NCBI GenBank assembly: GCA_003663115.1
Contig: QMZJ01000009.1
Location: forward strand, 1 to 17,669
Source of the DNA: Candidatus Altarchaeales archaeon
Lineage (GTDB): Archaea; Altiarchaeota; Altiarchaeia; IMC4; QMZM01
Direction: 5' to 3'
DNA length: 17,669 nucleotides
Shown here in pieces: positions 7,255-14,559 of this stretch. A program made the translations under genes and the position numbers. How positions within the stretch are numbered: position 1 is the first letter of the stretch; each line of letters starts with the position of its first letter. The notes below the pieces were generated by a model. That model saw only the letters and a program-made list of their open reading frames with translations. It was not told where the DNA came from and did not search any database.

Positions 7255-8229
7255 ATGGAATCAAGTGAAAAATTACTGGTATTGGGATTTGCATTAATCG
7301 GTTTAGTAGTCCTCCCGTGTACCTGTTCTGCCACGATGACCGTTTCCATAGATACGAATAAGAGTAGTTATTATCTCGGGGAGAATGTAACGTTTACTGG
7401 TTCTATTGTACTCGTGAATGAAGCGGGTTGTTGTGGTTTATTTACGGAAGACAATGTTTCATTGGCGATAACGGATGGGAATTCACAGGTTTGCACCCTG
7501 GAAGCTGATTATGGATATTATGTCGAAGGTGGCAACTGCAGCCTTGTAATGAACGTAACCGAAACGCACCCCCATGATTGTGCCTCATATGGGGGGAATA
7601 ATACGATAACATATGAGTGGATATACTGGGAAATTCCCTCGGATTGGATCCCGGGGAATTATACTGCAACGATAAACGCTACCGCATGCGGTATCTCAGA
7701 GTCGGACTCCACAGACTTCACGGTAGCAACCACAACAACAACATCAACGACCACAACGACGACCACAACGACCATAAGATACAGGTCAAGAGGCGGTGGT
7801 GGGGGCGGCGGACCGGCCTATGTTGCCAGGATCAAGCCGAGTTGCTTTGATGGGATAAAGAACTGTCACGATGGGGATTGTGAAGAAGGTATTGACTGCG
7901 GGGGTCCCTGTAAGGCATGTCCTTCTTGTTCGGATGGGATTCAGAATCAGGGAGAGACAGGGGTTGACTGCGGAGGTCCCTGTCCTCCCTGCAGGGTCAC
8001 GACGACAACAGTCGGAACAGAGGTTACTACAACAGTTGCTACTACTACAACCACTACCTCAACAACGACTGTACCGACAACAACAACTACGATTGTTCAC
8101 GCAGCACTGACAACGACTACAATACCTCCCTCGCCGGGCATTCCTCTGGGTATAACGGAGGGGGCAATTATTCTAACGGCTATAGTACTTATAACGATTG
8201 CCTTCATGATACAGACGGGAAGGATATAG
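7255..8229 (+). CDS. Secreted, membrane-anchored Thr/Cys-rich surface protein
   Basis: Starting at ATG 7255 (GGTGG four bases upstream) the product has 324 residues. A signal peptide covers about residues 1-26. Residues 27-158 form a beta-rich, Ig-like region with several Cys and seven N-glycosylation sequons (N44, N67, N94, N100, N115, N135, N141). A Thr-rich linker (159-173) and a Gly run (180-186) lead to two Cys-rich repeats at 197-222 and 225-246, each built on a C-DGI-N...DCGGPC..C pattern. A second Thr-rich linker (249-292) and a C-terminal hydrophobic helix (about 303-318) anchor it. This layout fits an archaeal surface or adhesion protein held on a glycosylated stalk. An in-frame ATG at 7183 lies inside the preceding gene and is unlikely as the start. 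Confidence 0.8.
   Translation: MESSEKLLVLGFALIGLVVLPCTCSATMTVSIDTNKSSYYLGENVTFTGSIVLVNEAGCCGLFTEDNVSLAITDGNSQVCTLEADYGYYVEGGNCSLVMNVTETHPHDCASYGGNNTITYEWIYWEIPSDWIPGNYTATINATACGISESDSTDFTVATTTTTSTTTTTTTTTIRYRSRGGGGGGGPAYVARIKPSCFDGIKNCHDGDCEEGIDCGGPCKACPSCSDGIQNQGETGVDCGGPCPPCRVTTTTVGTEVTTTVATTTTTTSTTTVPTTTTTIVHAALTTTTIPPSPGIPLGITEGAIILTAIVLITIAFMIQTGRI
7729..7773 (+). repeat. Thr-codon low-complexity tract 1
   Basis: A run of ACA/ACG/ACC codons broken once by TCA encodes the first Thr-rich linker of the surface protein. Such tracts are prone to length change by slippage and probably specify an extended glycosylated spacer. Confidence 0.8.
7843..7992 (+). repeat. Two Cys-rich tandem repeats in the surface protein
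   Basis: Units at 7843-7920 and 7927-7992 both encode C-DGI-N, an acidic stretch, then DCGGPC and a final Cys. The first contains an extra CHDGDC insertion. The pattern is seen in multicopy Cys modules of archaeal and bacterial surface proteins, where the Cys probably form disulfides. Confidence 0.75.
7999..8094 (+). repeat. Thr-codon low-complexity tract 2
   Basis: A second Thr-rich tract joins the Cys-rich repeats to the C-terminal membrane anchor. Codons vary among ACA, ACC, ACG and ACT. Confidence 0.75.
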
Positions 8230-8243
8230 GGATCAGGAGATCC
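8230..8243. terminator. Small hairpin at convergent gene ends
   Basis: GGATC AGGA GATCC can form a five-pair stem with a four-base loop exactly where the surface protein gene and the minus-strand glycosyltransferase gene meet; only three bases separate their stop codons. It may help separate the two transcripts, but no T-tract follows, so the call is weak. Confidence 0.25.
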
Positions 8244-10170
8244 GAACCTCATAGATGTAGTCCTTTCCCCGGTGATATATCTCTTCCAGAAAATCGCATT
8301 TGATCTTGAATTTCACCAGGACGTAATCTACCTGGTATTTTTCAAGGACCTTTTTTCTTCCCTCACAGCCGGACATGAGAAACCTTCTTGTATCCAGTAG
8401 ATTCGGAGCGGTGCTCCTCCCGTGAGGGGTTACAGCAACAACATAATTTCTGCTTATCGGGTATATTGCATCAGAGATCCTCGGTCTTGCAAGGACGATA
8501 TTATGGCTTCCTCTATTCTCTCCAAGCCATTTAATGGCCTTATAGTCGTCATCATCGATCATCCTGTAGATCTTATCCCTGTAAAGGTAGTAATCGGAGA
8601 ATACGCCGAGAAAAACGAAAAGGAGCAGGGCTAAAGTGATTACAGTTGAGATCAATTTCGAATTCCTGAAGATATTCCCGATGAAATGGATTAGTACATA
8701 GAGCCCGGTCCCGGAGAGGGGAGCGAGGCACAGTAAGGCACAGTATACGGCTCTTTCATAAAAGAGCAGTATGGTAAAGCCGTGCAATTGATACAGAGCC
8801 ATTATTGCGAGCGCTACCAGTGTCCCGGAGAGCAGGATCATCCCTCTCTTCTTTATAAGGACATATAGAATGCCAATAGATGCCAGAGAAATCCCCATAA
8901 AGCCATAGATATCCAGCAGGTAGAACGGTTTATAGAGTTCCTCGACCATTACCATCTGACCGAAGATCATGAATTCTGTTACGAAGTATTTTAATGTCTC
9001 AATCGGGGAATCTTTCCATAGGAATTTCAGGAAGTAGATAAGGGAGAGGAGGGGAATCAGGAACAGGGTGAGAATTCCCGCAGCCCGTTGAACCGGGAAT
9101 TTTAATAGCAGATTAATTTCCTTTCTGAAGGATTCGCGTCTTGATACGAGATATAGAACTATAACTGCAAGTGAGTAGAGAATGATGAGGATGAGATACA
9201 GGGTTATCGACATGTATGCAAAGCTGGCGATTGATGGATGGATTAAAGCCAAAGCTAACAGGGTAATGGTTGCAGAGAACAAAAGCGGGAGGCTGCCCTC
9301 TCTAAGACCCTTGCTCATGGAGTAGAATAGCAGGTAGAGGAGGGGGAAACTCATGGTAAGGGGAACGAAGAACCACGGTCCAAGGATAAAGATATTGCTC
9401 TTCAGGCCGGCAAAGAAGAGCATTGAGAAAACCCCGGCGAGAAATTTATCCGTAATCTCGTAGATGAAGACAAAGAGGATAAAGGCGGAAATACATCCGA
9501 ATATCCCGGGAAAAAATTTATAGAAGAGAACCGGGTCTCTGTTAGTCAGCAGGAAAGATTCGGCCAAGAATATGTGAAAGCCGATCTCCAGGTCATATCG
9601 GTGTGGCTTATCCCTGTAGTATGGGACAGTCAATCTAATGGACCTGTCCTCAACTATCTGGATTCCATCCGCTATATGCTGCCATTCGTCCGTATGGAAT
9701 GGGTAGCTGTAGTTCCAGTGTATCCTATAGATCAGATTGAAGGTAAGTATCAGAATCAGGAGGATGATAAATATGGAGAGAATGCATTTTCTTGTAACGC
9801 ACAGGCTTATATCCCTCCCAAATACTGATCTGGGGGCTCTAAGAAAATAGATCAGAACGAAGATCCCGGTCGGGAGGAAAATCTCAAGCATTATTGTCTG
9901 CGATGTTATCGGAATCCCGAGGAAATAGTTTGCGATAAATACGGAAAGGATGCATATTGAAATACTTAGACCGATAGATAATGATGTTCTTTCCCATATG
10001 TCTATTTCCTTACTGGAAAATAAAGTTAGCGTCAATGCGTATCCTGGGAGGAAAAACAGGAGGATGAATCCAATGACCGGTTGGAGGACATTTAGAGCGT
10101 GGGCGAGCAGAAATACTGAAATTACTGTTAATAAGATACTCTCCTTTTTAATTTTTTGCAAAGCAATCAC
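8233..10170 (-). CDS. Multi-spanning GT-C-like membrane glycosyltransferase candidate with DUF1616-like N-terminus
   Basis: The 645-residue protein has more than ten hydrophobic segments. Residues about 12-80 (LLFFLPGYALTLTLF then IDIWERTSLSIGLSI) resemble the DUF1616 membrane domain found in archaea. A first external loop holds the acidic motif FHTDEWQH (D161, E162) typical of GT-C glycosyltransferases of the PMT/ArnT/oligosaccharyltransferase-like kind, which use lipid-linked sugars. After the last helix (about 510-530) a soluble C-terminal domain of about 110 residues follows (DDDYKAIKWLGEN onward). A role in glycosylating envelope proteins or lipids is inferred; the convergent neighbour is a sequon-rich surface protein. 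The start is a GTG with a stop just upstream; no good TATA spacing or ribosome-binding site confirms it. Confidence 0.72.
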   Translation of the reverse strand: MIALQKIKKESILLTVISVFLLAHALNVLQPVIGFILLFFLPGYALTLTLFSSKEIDIWERTSLSIGLSISICILSVFIANYFLGIPITSQTIMLEIFLPTGIFVLIYFLRAPRSVFGRDISLCVTRKCILSIFIILLILILTFNLIYRIHWNYSYPFHTDEWQHIADGIQIVEDRSIRLTVPYYRDKPHRYDLEIGFHIFLAESFLLTNRDPVLFYKFFPGIFGCISAFILFVFIYEITDKFLAGVFSMLFFAGLKSNIFILGPWFFVPLTMSFPLLYLLFYSMSKGLREGSLPLLFSATITLLALALIHPSIASFAYMSITLYLILIILYSLAVIVLYLVSRRESFRKEINLLLKFPVQRAAGILTLFLIPLLSLIYFLKFLWKDSPIETLKYFVTEFMIFGQMVMVEELYKPFYLLDIYGFMGISLASIGILYVLIKKRGMILLSGTLVALAIMALYQLHGFTILLFYERAVYCALLCLAPLSGTGLYVLIHFIGNIFRNSKLISTVITLALLLFVFLGVFSDYYLYRDKIYRMIDDDDYKAIKWLGENRGSHNIVLARPRISDAIYPISRNYVVAVTPHGRSTAPNLLDTRRFLMSGCEGRKKVLEKYQVDYVLVKFKIKCDFLEEIYHRGKDYIYEVRIS

Positions 10171-10238
10171 CGTCTATAAAGCCTTTCTGGATCTTCCTTT
10201 CCCATCTGACCATAATAATCCCTGTCCTAAGTCATATA

Positions 10239-10260
10239 GTCAGATAGCTAATTTTCTGAC
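10239..10260. promoter_or_regulatory. Inverted repeat GTCAGA-N10-TCTGAC, candidate operator
   Basis: In the 179-base divergent gap between the glycosyltransferase gene and the rhomboid operon, GTCAGA (10239-10244) faces TCTGAC (10255-10260). A further copy, ATCTGAC at 10204-10210, is also inverted relative to the first. Two-fold spacing of about two helical turns would suit a dimeric DNA-binding protein. No matching regulator is identified in the window. Confidence 0.35.
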
Positions 10261-10327
10261 ATATTATTTTATTATAGACTCACTATATGTAAGATATTAA
10301 CATTTATTAATCATAAAGTAAATAAGA

Positions 10328-10337
10328 TTATATAAAG
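10328..10337 (+). promoter_or_regulatory. TATA-like element upstream of the rhomboid operon
   Basis: TTATATAAAG is the best TATA-box match in the gap, but its centre is only about 18 bases before the ATG at 10350. A start 25 bases downstream would fall inside that reading frame. Either the true box is a weaker one further upstream (such as CATAAAGTAA at 10311-10320) or the small gene is not translated from this transcript. Confidence 0.35.
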
Positions 10338-10349
10338 CAAATAGATAAG

Positions 10350-10487
10350 ATGGACAGACTGTTATTGAGTTTCGGTATTGGCAGCAGTATTCTGGGTTTA
10401 ACGATTCTGCTCTACATGAAGAAGGTAAAAAACAGGATGAAACGCTTCGTTTTGAGATTTGAGGAGATAATGGACAGGGTTGATTAA
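10350..10487 (+). CDS. 45-residue single-helix membrane protein
   Basis: The frame opens with ATG at 10350 and encodes a protein with one hydrophobic helix (about residues 4-22, LLLSFGIGSSILGLTILLY) followed by a basic segment (MKKVKNRMKR) and a short amphipathic acidic tail ending MDRVD. This composition looks like a real small membrane protein with a cytoplasmic tail rather than chance coding. Its stop lies one base before the ATG of the rhomboid-family gene, suggesting tight coupling. It belongs to no family I recognise. The main doubt is the promoter spacing just upstream. Confidence 0.5.
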   Translation: MDRLLLSFGIGSSILGLTILLYMKKVKNRMKRFVLRFEEIMDRVD

Positions 10488-10488
10488 G

Positions 10489-11046
10489 ATGTACAAGATA
10501 CTCTCGTTTGTCGCTTTAATCTGTATCATAAATGCGCTCGTCTTTGTGTTTTTAGACTCAGATTTATTTATGCTGACACAAAAAGCTTTTAATCAGCCCT
10601 GGAGATTCCTGACGTTCCAGTTCTGTCATTTAAATCAGATGCATCTAATGGAGAATATCATTGGTTTTCTTCTGGTGGGATTTATTGCAATGGAGATAAA
10701 CGCAGACCTCTGGAAGTTCTCGCTTGCCTACTTTGCATCGGTATTCGTGGTAATACCCTTCGTCTTTCTACTATCATCAGAAGGCCCCGTTGCTGGAAAT
10801 TCTACCGGGATCTATGGGGCCTTATCGATGACATTGATCGAGAGTAGAAAACTCATTCCAATCAAGATAAGCGTTCCCTTATTTATATTGCTCATGTTCT
10901 CCATGTCTATTGTGAATTTTCTGAGATGCGGCATGTGCTTTGAGAAATATTTCGAGAGTGAATTCTATCACTTCATAGGGTTTGTTTCTGGGGCGGTAGT
11001 ATCATCCGTTTCGATTAAAAGACGGAAATATATATTGAGGCGTTAA
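10489..11046 (+). CDS. Rhomboid-family intramembrane serine protease
   Basis: The 185-residue membrane protein carries the rhomboid core: WRFLTFQFCHLNQMHLMEN, with His47, His52 and Asn56 (the H-x3-N of helix 2), then GNSTGIYG with the candidate catalytic Ser105, and YHFIGFVSG with His161 as the second member of the Ser-His dyad. Six hydrophobic segments are visible. The usual GASG around the serine is GNST here, followed by Gly107, so GxSx is kept. Rhomboids cut transmembrane helices near the outer membrane face. The ATG at 10489 is preferred over an upstream in-frame TTG at 10480. It lies between a one-helix protein and a KaiC-like ATPase gene (three-base gap), in an operon-like run. The substrate is unknown. 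Confidence 0.85.
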   Translation: MYKILSFVALICIINALVFVFLDSDLFMLTQKAFNQPWRFLTFQFCHLNQMHLMENIIGFLLVGFIAMEINADLWKFSLAYFASVFVVIPFVFLLSSEGPVAGNSTGIYGALSMTLIESRKLIPIKISVPLFILLMFSMSIVNFLRCGMCFEKYFESEFYHFIGFVSGAVVSSVSIKRRKYILRR

Positions 11047-11049
11047 AAA

Positions 11050-11769
11050 ATGAGAATCAGTACGGGAATAGAGGGTCTGGATGCGATGCTTAATGGCGGA
11101 TTGCCCGGGGGGAGGATTGTATTGGTCTCCGGCTCCACCGGGACAGGGAAAACCACCCTGGGCATGCAGTTTATCTATAATGGAATAAAACAGTTCGGTG
11201 AACCGGGGGTTTACATGACATTTGAGCAGGATAAGGATAGGATAAGGGAGGATATGTCCACCCTTGGGATGAACCTCAACGAATTGGGAGATAGATTCAG
11301 ACTGGTCGGCGGTCCGATAGCTACCGTTTATAAATACAAGAAGAAGACAAAAGCAGAGGTTGAGGACATCATAAGTGAGGTAGAGGAGATAGTCAGTGAA
11401 ATTGGCGCAAAGAGAGTGGTTTTAGATCCTATAAATCTCTTTCTCATGCTGTTCGATGGGGATGATGAGAGAAGAATGGCATTAGCCACCTTAGCAGAGC
11501 ACCTTACCGCGCTCGGATGTACGTCTCTCCTGACGTGCGAGGTAAGGGAGCAGACGATGGATATAAGCAGATACGGCTTCGAGGAGTTTGTTGTGGACGG
11601 TGTAATTGCCCTGTATAATATTAAACAGGGCCAATCCTTCCTTCAGGGCATTACCGTGAGAAAGATGAGAGGCGTAAAACATCACAGGGAGATAAGACCC
11701 TATGAGATAACGAATCGGGGCATTGTTGTATACTCGACGCAGCCATGGCTGCCGGAAGATGAGGAATAA
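11050..11769 (+). CDS. KaiC-like RecA-superfamily ATPase 1
   Basis: This 239-residue single-domain protein belongs to the archaeal KaiC/RadA-like ATPases. It starts with the family hallmark [17 protein letters not shown], then Walker A GSTGTGKT (28-35), the strand YMTFEQ with the likely catalytic Glu59, Walker B VVLD with Asp126, and a C-terminal [16 protein letters not shown] segment followed by ITNRGIVV, as in KaiC domains. Double-domain KaiC runs the cyanobacterial clock, but single-domain archaeal homologues are thought to be signalling switches of mostly unknown output. It is followed after 18 bases by a second, clearly different KaiC-like gene. Confidence 0.92.
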   Translation: MRISTGIEGLDAMLNGGLPGGRIVLVSGSTGTGKTTLGMQFIYNGIKQFGEPGVYMTFEQDKDRIREDMSTLGMNLNELGDRFRLVGGPIATVYKYKKKTKAEVEDIISEVEEIVSEIGAKRVVLDPINLFLMLFDGDDERRMALATLAEHLTALGCTSLLTCEVREQTMDISRYGFEEFVVDGVIALYNIKQGQSFLQGITVRKMRGVKHHREIRPYEITNRGIVVYSTQPWLPEDEE

Positions 11770-11787
11770 CGAAAGTGGGTGATCATT

Positions 11788-12510
11788 ATGATGATTAAAA
11801 GGGTACCGAGTGGTATAACGGGCTTAGACAATCTGATCCAGGGAGGTTTCCCCGATGGTTTCTGCATCCTGGTTTCCGGTCCCCCTGGGGTGGGGAAGAC
11901 CATTTTTACTCTGCAATTTTTGATGGAGAGCGCCAGGAGGGGGGAAGCAGGTGTCTATATAACATTAGATCAACGTATAAAGGATCTACGAAATCAGGCA
12001 AAGCAGTTCGGCTGGAACTTCCATGAATATGAGATGGGGGGGTTTGTTAGATTCATGAGACCCTCAAAGGGAAGTGCATGGAATCAAAATATCACAGAAA
12101 CCATTAAAGAATCCAAGATCCATTATGAGATCCTTCCGGTAATCAGGGATTCGGTTGCGGAAATAGATGCCAAAAGACTGGTTATAGATTCTCTTTCCAC
12201 ACTCACTCTGTCTCTGCCAAGGGGTTTTGGTGATGGCGAGATTAGACTCTTCCTAAAGCGTCTCGTAGATGAGGTGAAATCACTTGGCGTTACATCCATA
12301 GTTACATCGGATCTACCGAAGAACTCAAAATGGTTGAGCAGAGACGGGGTTTCTGAATTTGTCTGCGATGGTGTGATCGTATTAGATGATGTAGTATTCG
12401 GTGAAGATCCCGTGAGGATACTCCGGATACCGAAAATGAGGGAAACCGAACAGGACAGGAAAGCTCATTTCTTCAAGATAACGAGTGATGGCATCGTTGT
12501 AGAGGTTTAA
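11788..12510 (+). CDS. KaiC-like RecA-superfamily ATPase 2
   Basis: From ATG 11788 the product has 240 residues; GGGTGATC upstream supports this start over a GTG at 11779. It shows PSGITGLDNLIQGGFPDG, Walker A GPPGVGKT (31-38) and a Walker B-type LVIDSLSTLT with Asp134. Where KaiC relatives usually have a catalytic Glu (YITLEE or FEE), this protein has YITLDQ (Asp61-Gln62), so hydrolysis may be slow or altered. The C-terminal MRETEQDRKAHFFKITSDGI matches the KaiC C-terminal strand region. It diverges strongly from the preceding ATPase, so the pair is not a recent duplication. The two could form mixed rings or act on different sensors (inference). Confidence 0.9.
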   Translation: MMIKRVPSGITGLDNLIQGGFPDGFCILVSGPPGVGKTIFTLQFLMESARRGEAGVYITLDQRIKDLRNQAKQFGWNFHEYEMGGFVRFMRPSKGSAWNQNITETIKESKIHYEILPVIRDSVAEIDAKRLVIDSLSTLTLSLPRGFGDGEIRLFLKRLVDEVKSLGVTSIVTSDLPKNSKWLSRDGVSEFVCDGVIVLDDVVFGEDPVRILRIPKMRETEQDRKAHFFKITSDGIVVEV

Positions 12511-12514
12511 CGAA

Positions 12515-13417
12515 ATGTTAAGAAAAAAAATTAAAAGGAAATTGATCGCGCACATGAAGATAACACAGCCATTTATAAAATGGCTGATATTCTTTTTTGG
12601 GGTTACTGCGGGGGCCATAATGTCAATTCCAGAGTCTTTGAATCTAATCCCTTTTTTTATCGGGGCATTCATATTCTCTGTTTTCGGCCAATGTGGTGTT
12701 AGGTACATTAATGACTTCGGCGATCAGGATGTCGATAGCCTTCAGGAGGGAGACCCTCTTTCACATACAAGGATGATAGTCAAGGGACACATACATCCCT
12801 ACGAGGCATTGGGTGTTGGCATTATAGTACACGTCTCTGGCGTAATTTTCGCATATCTCCTTCTAAATTGGTTCTTTGCATTAATGTTTGGAACGATGGT
12901 TCTCCTATCCTTTATGTATTCCGTTTATCCGAGACTTAAAAGATTCCCGTTCACACCAAACGTGATGATCGGTATAGGTTATGTTTTTTTACCGATAGTT
13001 GCAGGTTATTCGATTTATGCACCCGCCATAATTCCTCCTTTAGATGTGTGGATTCTTGCCCTACTGTGTGCGATTTTCGCCTTCGGGGCGAGCATCAGCA
13101 AGGATTTTATGGATAGGGAGAGAGACGCAAAAAGTGATATTCGCACACTTCCAGTGGTACTGGGAGAGAGACTGGCAACCAGAGTCAAATCTGCATTCTT
13201 TTTGATCCCATACCCTGCGGTTGGATTTCTTACAGTGCTGAACTTCTACCCTCGGATCATGTTATGGTCGTTTCTTACCCTTATTCCAGTTGGCATCTTG
13301 GTTTATAAGCTCATTACCCTGAATTTTTCAAGAGAGAGAATCATGCAGTGGTCAATCATGTTGACCTGGCTTACTGAACTGGTATTTGCGATTGCATACA
13401 GGGTATCGGTGATGTAG
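12515..13417 (+). CDS. UbiA-family prenyltransferase
   Basis: The 300-residue membrane protein carries both aspartate motifs of the UbiA superfamily: NDFGDQDVD in the second helix region and KDFMDRERDAKSD in the middle, followed by RTLPVVLGERLA, which is typical of the family. These bind Mg-diphosphate of a prenyl donor. About eight or nine hydrophobic helices are visible. Archaeal members include digeranylgeranylglyceryl phosphate synthase and quinone or haem prenyltransferases; the acceptor cannot be told from sequence. It starts four bases after the KaiC-like gene and ends one base before the V4R gene, an unexpected place for a lipid enzyme. An in-frame ATG at 12554 (MKITQPFIKWL) is a possible shorter start. 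Confidence 0.88.
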   Translation: MLRKKIKRKLIAHMKITQPFIKWLIFFFGVTAGAIMSIPESLNLIPFFIGAFIFSVFGQCGVRYINDFGDQDVDSLQEGDPLSHTRMIVKGHIHPYEALGVGIIVHVSGVIFAYLLLNWFFALMFGTMVLLSFMYSVYPRLKRFPFTPNVMIGIGYVFLPIVAGYSIYAPAIIPPLDVWILALLCAIFAFGASISKDFMDRERDAKSDIRTLPVVLGERLATRVKSAFFLIPYPAVGFLTVLNFYPRIMLWSFLTLIPVGILVYKLITLNFSRERIMQWSIMLTWLTELVFAIAYRVSVM

Positions 13418-13418
13418 A

Positions 13419-14009
13419 ATGCAGATCATAAGTAGGGGCAGGCTGTTTGGTGCCAAATTGATGGCAGAGGGACAAATAAAATGGGATGACGGCTATCTCA
13501 CAATTATGGGGATGCCCGGAATAATGCTGCCCCTTTCCGCCTTTATAACATTCCAAAAGATCCTTGAGGATAGATCGGGGAGGGACAGGGGAGGTATGGA
13601 TATCTACAATCAATTCAAACTGGTGGGCAGGGAAATCGCAAACGCAGAAAAGAAAACCTATCATAGGCATGGTTCAGAACTGCTCTTTTGCACATGGGAG
13701 CTGTCCTCCTTTGCAGGGTTCGGGAAATTTATAGTTATAGACGTGAACGAGGAGAAGGCAAAATGCATCTTTAATGTACAGAACAGTAATATAGCGAATA
13801 TCTATGGGAAATCCGATCGACCATCGTGTCACATAATGAGGGGGTTGGCGGCGGGGGTTTCACAGATTGCTTTCGAAAGAGATGATATTGAGTGTATAGA
13901 GACCGCATGCAAGTGTACAGGTTATCCCGAATGCAGTTTTGAGGTTCAACCAAGGGCCGAACTTATGAAGGATGATAGACGTCACCTTGTAAAAAAACAG
14001 ATAGGATGA
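13419..14009 (+). CDS. V4R-domain protein, candidate ligand sensor
   Basis: This 196-residue soluble protein ends in a V4R (vinyl-4-reductase) domain, about residues 100-176. The diagnostic tail ECIETACKCTGYPECSFEV holds Cys159, Cys164, Cys166 and Cys172, close to the usual E-x2-C...G...C-x-F pattern; Cys137 may join them in metal binding. V4R domains bind small ligands and occur in regulators such as XylR/DmpR-type activators, in BchJ and in archaeal signalling proteins. The first 95 residues are of unknown fold. The gene starts one base after the prenyltransferase stop and precedes a P-loop-less KaiC-like gene, so a sensor role feeding KaiC-type proteins is a reasonable inference. Confidence 0.8.
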   Translation: MQIISRGRLFGAKLMAEGQIKWDDGYLTIMGMPGIMLPLSAFITFQKILEDRSGRDRGGMDIYNQFKLVGREIANAEKKTYHRHGSELLFCTWELSSFAGFGKFIVIDVNEEKAKCIFNVQNSNIANIYGKSDRPSCHIMRGLAAGVSQIAFERDDIECIETACKCTGYPECSFEVQPRAELMKDDRRHLVKKQIG

Positions 14010-14022
14010 TGTAGGAGTAACT

Positions 14023-14559
14023 ATGGACCCAATGAAAAAAACCGGAGAATTAAATGATCAATACTCGATATTGATAGAAACCCCGGTGGATCAACTCCAG
14101 GATAATATAATCTCCGTGGTCGAAGATCTGAGAGGCAATGGACTGAGCGGGATCTACGTGAGCATCAATAAGCCGTATAAAACCATAAATGACATCTTCA
14201 TAAAAAACGAGATCAATACAGATAAGATATTCTTTGTAGATTGTATAACCACCTCGGGTGAGGAAGACCGTGATAATGTTTCATTTATCCCCGATATCTC
14301 AGACCTGAGCAGTTTGTCAATTGCAATCACCCGTTTCATTGATAAGATTCCCGATGAAAAATTTCTGGTGATTGATGCAATACACACCCTCTGGATCTAT
14401 CACACACCGGAGTTCATAGCGAGATTCATCCAGAATCTGACCGAGAGGTCGTACAGGGCGAGGGTAAAGATAATTGTTTTTATTGTCGAGAGCGAGGATA
14501 AAAGGCTGATGCGAAAGCTCATTCCCTTTTTTGACCAGGTGATAAGACTGGGAGGTTAA
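14023..14559 (+). CDS. KaiC-like protein lacking a P-loop
   Basis: The 178-residue protein follows the strand order of KaiC-like RecA domains: YSILIET (14-20) where the P-loop strand should be, then GIYVSINKPY (43-52), KIFFVDC (68-74), a Walker B-like FLVIDAIHTLWIY (114-126, Asp118) and VKIIVFIVES (148-157). The P-loop itself is replaced by PVDQLQDN, with no GxxxxGK[ST], so ATP binding is unlikely. Such degenerate copies often serve as partners of active paralogues. An AGGAG-type ribosome-binding site precedes the ATG. The identification is by pattern and context and is less certain than for the two intact ATPases; a DUF835-like assignment is the alternative. Confidence 0.65.
   Translation: MDPMKKTGELNDQYSILIETPVDQLQDNIISVVEDLRGNGLSGIYVSINKPYKTINDIFIKNEINTDKIFFVDCITTSGEEDRDNVSFIPDISDLSSLSIAITRFIDKIPDEKFLVIDAIHTLWIYHTPEFIARFIQNLTERSYRARVKIIVFIVESEDKRLMRKLIPFFDQVIRLGG

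Noticed and set aside
7729..8094. Regularly repeated units considered as a possible CRISPR or tandem-repeat array
   Set aside because: The repeats are codon-level low complexity inside a continuous reading frame, with no direct repeats separated by unique spacers.
7617..8110. Plus-strand alternative frames rich in Asn/His or Gln/Leu inside the surface protein gene
   Set aside because: They are frame-shifted readings of the Thr-codon repeats.
10277..10287. GACTCACTATA, identical to the core of the phage T7 promoter
   Set aside because: The upstream TAATAC part does not match and no phage gene is nearby; a chance match in an AT-rich gap is the simplest reading.
9574..10300. Plus-strand frames opposite the glycosyltransferase gene
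   Set aside because: They lie antisense to a long, well-supported membrane protein gene and lack initiation signals.
11050..12510. The two KaiC-like genes as a split double-domain clock KaiC
   Set aside because: Each has its own complete N-terminal TGxxGLD and C-terminal strands with start and stop codons, and no KaiB-like gene is seen, so they are separate single-domain proteins.
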